From Acidaminococcus sp. (lineage in GTDB: Bacteria > Bacillota > Negativicutes > Acidaminococcales > Acidaminococcaceae), in contig DXYB01000025.1 of the NCBI GenBank assembly GCA_019416065.1, forward strand, positions 1 through 31,952: 31,952 nt of DNA. Direction: 5' to 3'. Made by a program: the position numbers and the translations under genes. Shown piece after piece: positions 30,846 to 31,952 of this stretch; within the stretch, counting starts at the first letter, position 1; every line of letters begins with the position of its first letter. Below the pieces are notes generated by a model. The model saw only the letters and a program-made list of their open reading frames with translations. It searched no databases and was not told where the DNA came from.

Positions 30846-31866
30846 CTAGCTGCACCTCCTTCCACAAAATTCCATGTTCGGATAAATAGGCTTCTGATTG
30901 CGTAACTTTATTTCCCTCATCCATACACTGCAGGATGAAGAGCCCCAGGGCCGTCCCCTGCAATTCTGTCACGGTGGCAAAAACTACATTGGTTTTGAGT
31001 CCAAATTTTGCGGTAAGTTGGGATATGGAACCTGTGGAAGCCTGCTTTCCAAGGAAGCGCAGCTTCAGCAACTTGAAAGGTCTGGTTTCTTGCCGCAGAT
31101 CCTTTTTTACGCTCTCTGGCATATCTTCTGGAATCACCGTCCTCACGAATTTCTTTGTAATCGGCTTTTGGGGATCGCTGAATACATCTAGTATACTCCC
31201 TTGTTCTACTACCTTTCCATGCTCCATCACAGCGACTTTGTTGCACAGCTGCTGGATAACCTGGATTTGGTGGGTCACAAATAAAATTGTAATTTTTAAT
31301 TCCCGATTAATTTTTCGCAAAAGATCCAATATCTGCTCCGTAGTTTCCGGGTCCAAAGCACTGGTTGCTTCGTCACACAAGAGTATACTGGGATTGGTAG
31401 CAAGAGCTCGGGCAATCCCCACCCTCTGTTTTTGTCCACCGGAAAGTTGATCCGGGTAGGAACCAGCCCTATCTTCCAAATTCACAAAGCGGAGCAGTGT
31501 CCGTACCCGTTCTTCCAGCTCCTTTTTTGGTGTCTTGTTCAGTACCAGGGGAATTGCAATATTTTCGTAAACGGTTTTGGACGCAAGCAGATTGAACTGC
31601 TGAAAGATCATACCGATATTTTTCCGCACGTCTCGTAGCTCGTTATGCGACAGTGTATCAATACACTTATCTTCAATCTTGACATGCCCATTTGTCGGAG
31701 TCTCTAAGGCATTGACCATACGCAACAGGGTGGATTTGCCGGCGCCGGAAAATCCAATCACGCCGAAAATGTCCCCTTTTTCTACCTCCAAATTGACATG
31801 CTGCAGTGCATGGACTTGTTGGCCTCCTACAAAATACGTTTTACTAATATCCACAAATTGAATCAA
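30838..31866 (-). CDS. metN: Methionine ABC transporter ATP-binding protein MetN
   Basis: A 342-residue ATPase, equal in length to E. coli MetN (343). Walker A is GFSGAGKSTL, the signature LSGGQKQR, Walker B LLCDEATSALDP and the switch His lies in TILFVTHQ. Residues about 265-340 are the C-terminal NIL domain, which in MetN binds methionine and inhibits transport. The family N-terminus is MIxFxxISKTY; here it starts with a TTG at 31866 (reading IQFVDISKTYF next), with AGAGGTG at good distance. The frame stays open to a TTG at 31911, but that part has no family match. First gene of the operon; its leader runs off the window. Confidence 0.94.
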   Translation of the reverse strand: MIQFVDISKTYFVGGQQVHALQHVNLEVEKGDIFGVIGFSGAGKSTLLRMVNALETPTNGHVKIEDKCIDTLSHNELRDVRKNIGMIFQQFNLLASKTVYENIAIPLVLNKTPKKELEERVRTLLRFVNLEDRAGSYPDQLSGGQKQRVGIARALATNPSILLCDEATSALDPETTEQILDLLRKINRELKITILFVTHQIQVIQQLCNKVAVMEHGKVVEQGSILDVFSDPQKPITKKFVRTVIPEDMPESVKKDLRQETRPFKLLKLRFLGKQASTGSISQLTAKFGLKTNVVFATVTELQGTALGLFILQCMDEGNKVTQSEAYLSEHGILWKEVQLDA

Positions 31867-31889
31867 CCTCAACACCTCTTTTTGGGTAC

Positions 31890-31952
31890 AAAAAAAAGGG
31901 TTCTTTGTCAAATGTTGGGGAGGACCCCAAATTCATCCTTTTCTGGTGGACA
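31890..31952 (-). promoter_or_regulatory. Partial leader of metN with hairpin and T-run
   Basis: On the minus strand a perfect hairpin TTGGGG-TCCT-CCCCAA (31915-31930) is followed by AACCC and eight T (31890-31897), then the ribosome site of metN. A GGGT/ACCC pairing next to the T-run could form a weak terminator. This looks like the 3' end of a regulated leader, possibly a SAM riboswitch or T-box as is usual for methionine genes, but its body would be outside the window. A TTGACA (31906-31911) is also present but has no good -10. Confidence 0.35.

Noticed and set aside
31867..31911. Upstream TTG start for metN
   Set aside because: The extra 15 residues have no family match and the stretch includes the T-run leader; TTG 31866 has a ribosome site and gives the expected length.
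1..31952. CRISPR array, tRNA or rRNA genes, insertion sequences, prophage genes
   Set aside because: No regularly spaced repeats, no cloverleaf-like or rRNA-like stretches and no transposase or integrase frames were recognised.

Overview
The window looks like chromosome of an anaerobic, diderm member of the Firmicutes (class Negativicutes, perhaps Acidaminococcaceae). Two things point there. The gene families (flavodoxin with DUF3793, YgjP, ThiW, DUF1015-SerC, FCD-type GntR) and the strong AGGAGG ribosome sites are Firmicute-like. Yet there is a TolC/NodT-type outer-membrane factor in an operon with a periplasmic adaptor, which needs an outer membrane. Amino-acid transport and breakdown genes are prominent (GltS, MetNIQ, CyuA, a DAACS symporter, an M20 amidohydrolase), which fits an amino-acid fermenter. 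The genus is an inference. I see no rRNA, tRNA, CRISPR, insertion sequence or phage gene, and 29 protein genes cover most of the window.

Left part (1-9.3 kb). A lone LytTR regulator on the plus strand is followed, on the minus strand, by lemA-TPM, gltS, DUF1015-serC, and a tight three-gene operon of a YgjP metallopeptidase, a beta-lactamase-fold protein without catalytic residues, and an FAD oxidoreductase. Divergent promoters at 9.3 kb overlap.

Middle (9.4-22.5 kb). A plus-strand run holds a CNNM/CorC protein, ThiW, SbcD and SbcC. It meets a five-gene minus-strand efflux operon: outer-membrane factor, HlyD adaptor, YbhF-like double ATPase and two ABC-2 permeases, each start overlapping the previous stop. 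From the efflux promoter region a DUF3793-flavodoxin pair is read the other way, with a perfect palindrome at its predicted transcription start.

Right part (22.5-32 kb), all minus strand. From right to left: metN-metI-metQ, a GntR/FCD regulator, a DAACS symporter, a CyuA-type cysteine desulfidase, then DUF441, YfcC and an M20D amidohydrolase. The promoters of the symporter and of cyuA share an identical 19-nt block over the -35 region and the same TTTACA-N17-TATGNT architecture. This suggests one small regulon, probably controlled by the adjacent GntR protein, for importing and breaking down a small amino acid such as cysteine. It is the most interesting signal here.

All functions are read from recognisable protein families and motifs; no database search was run. 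Start codons were chosen by ribosome-binding site and family N-terminus, so several differ from the longest open frame.
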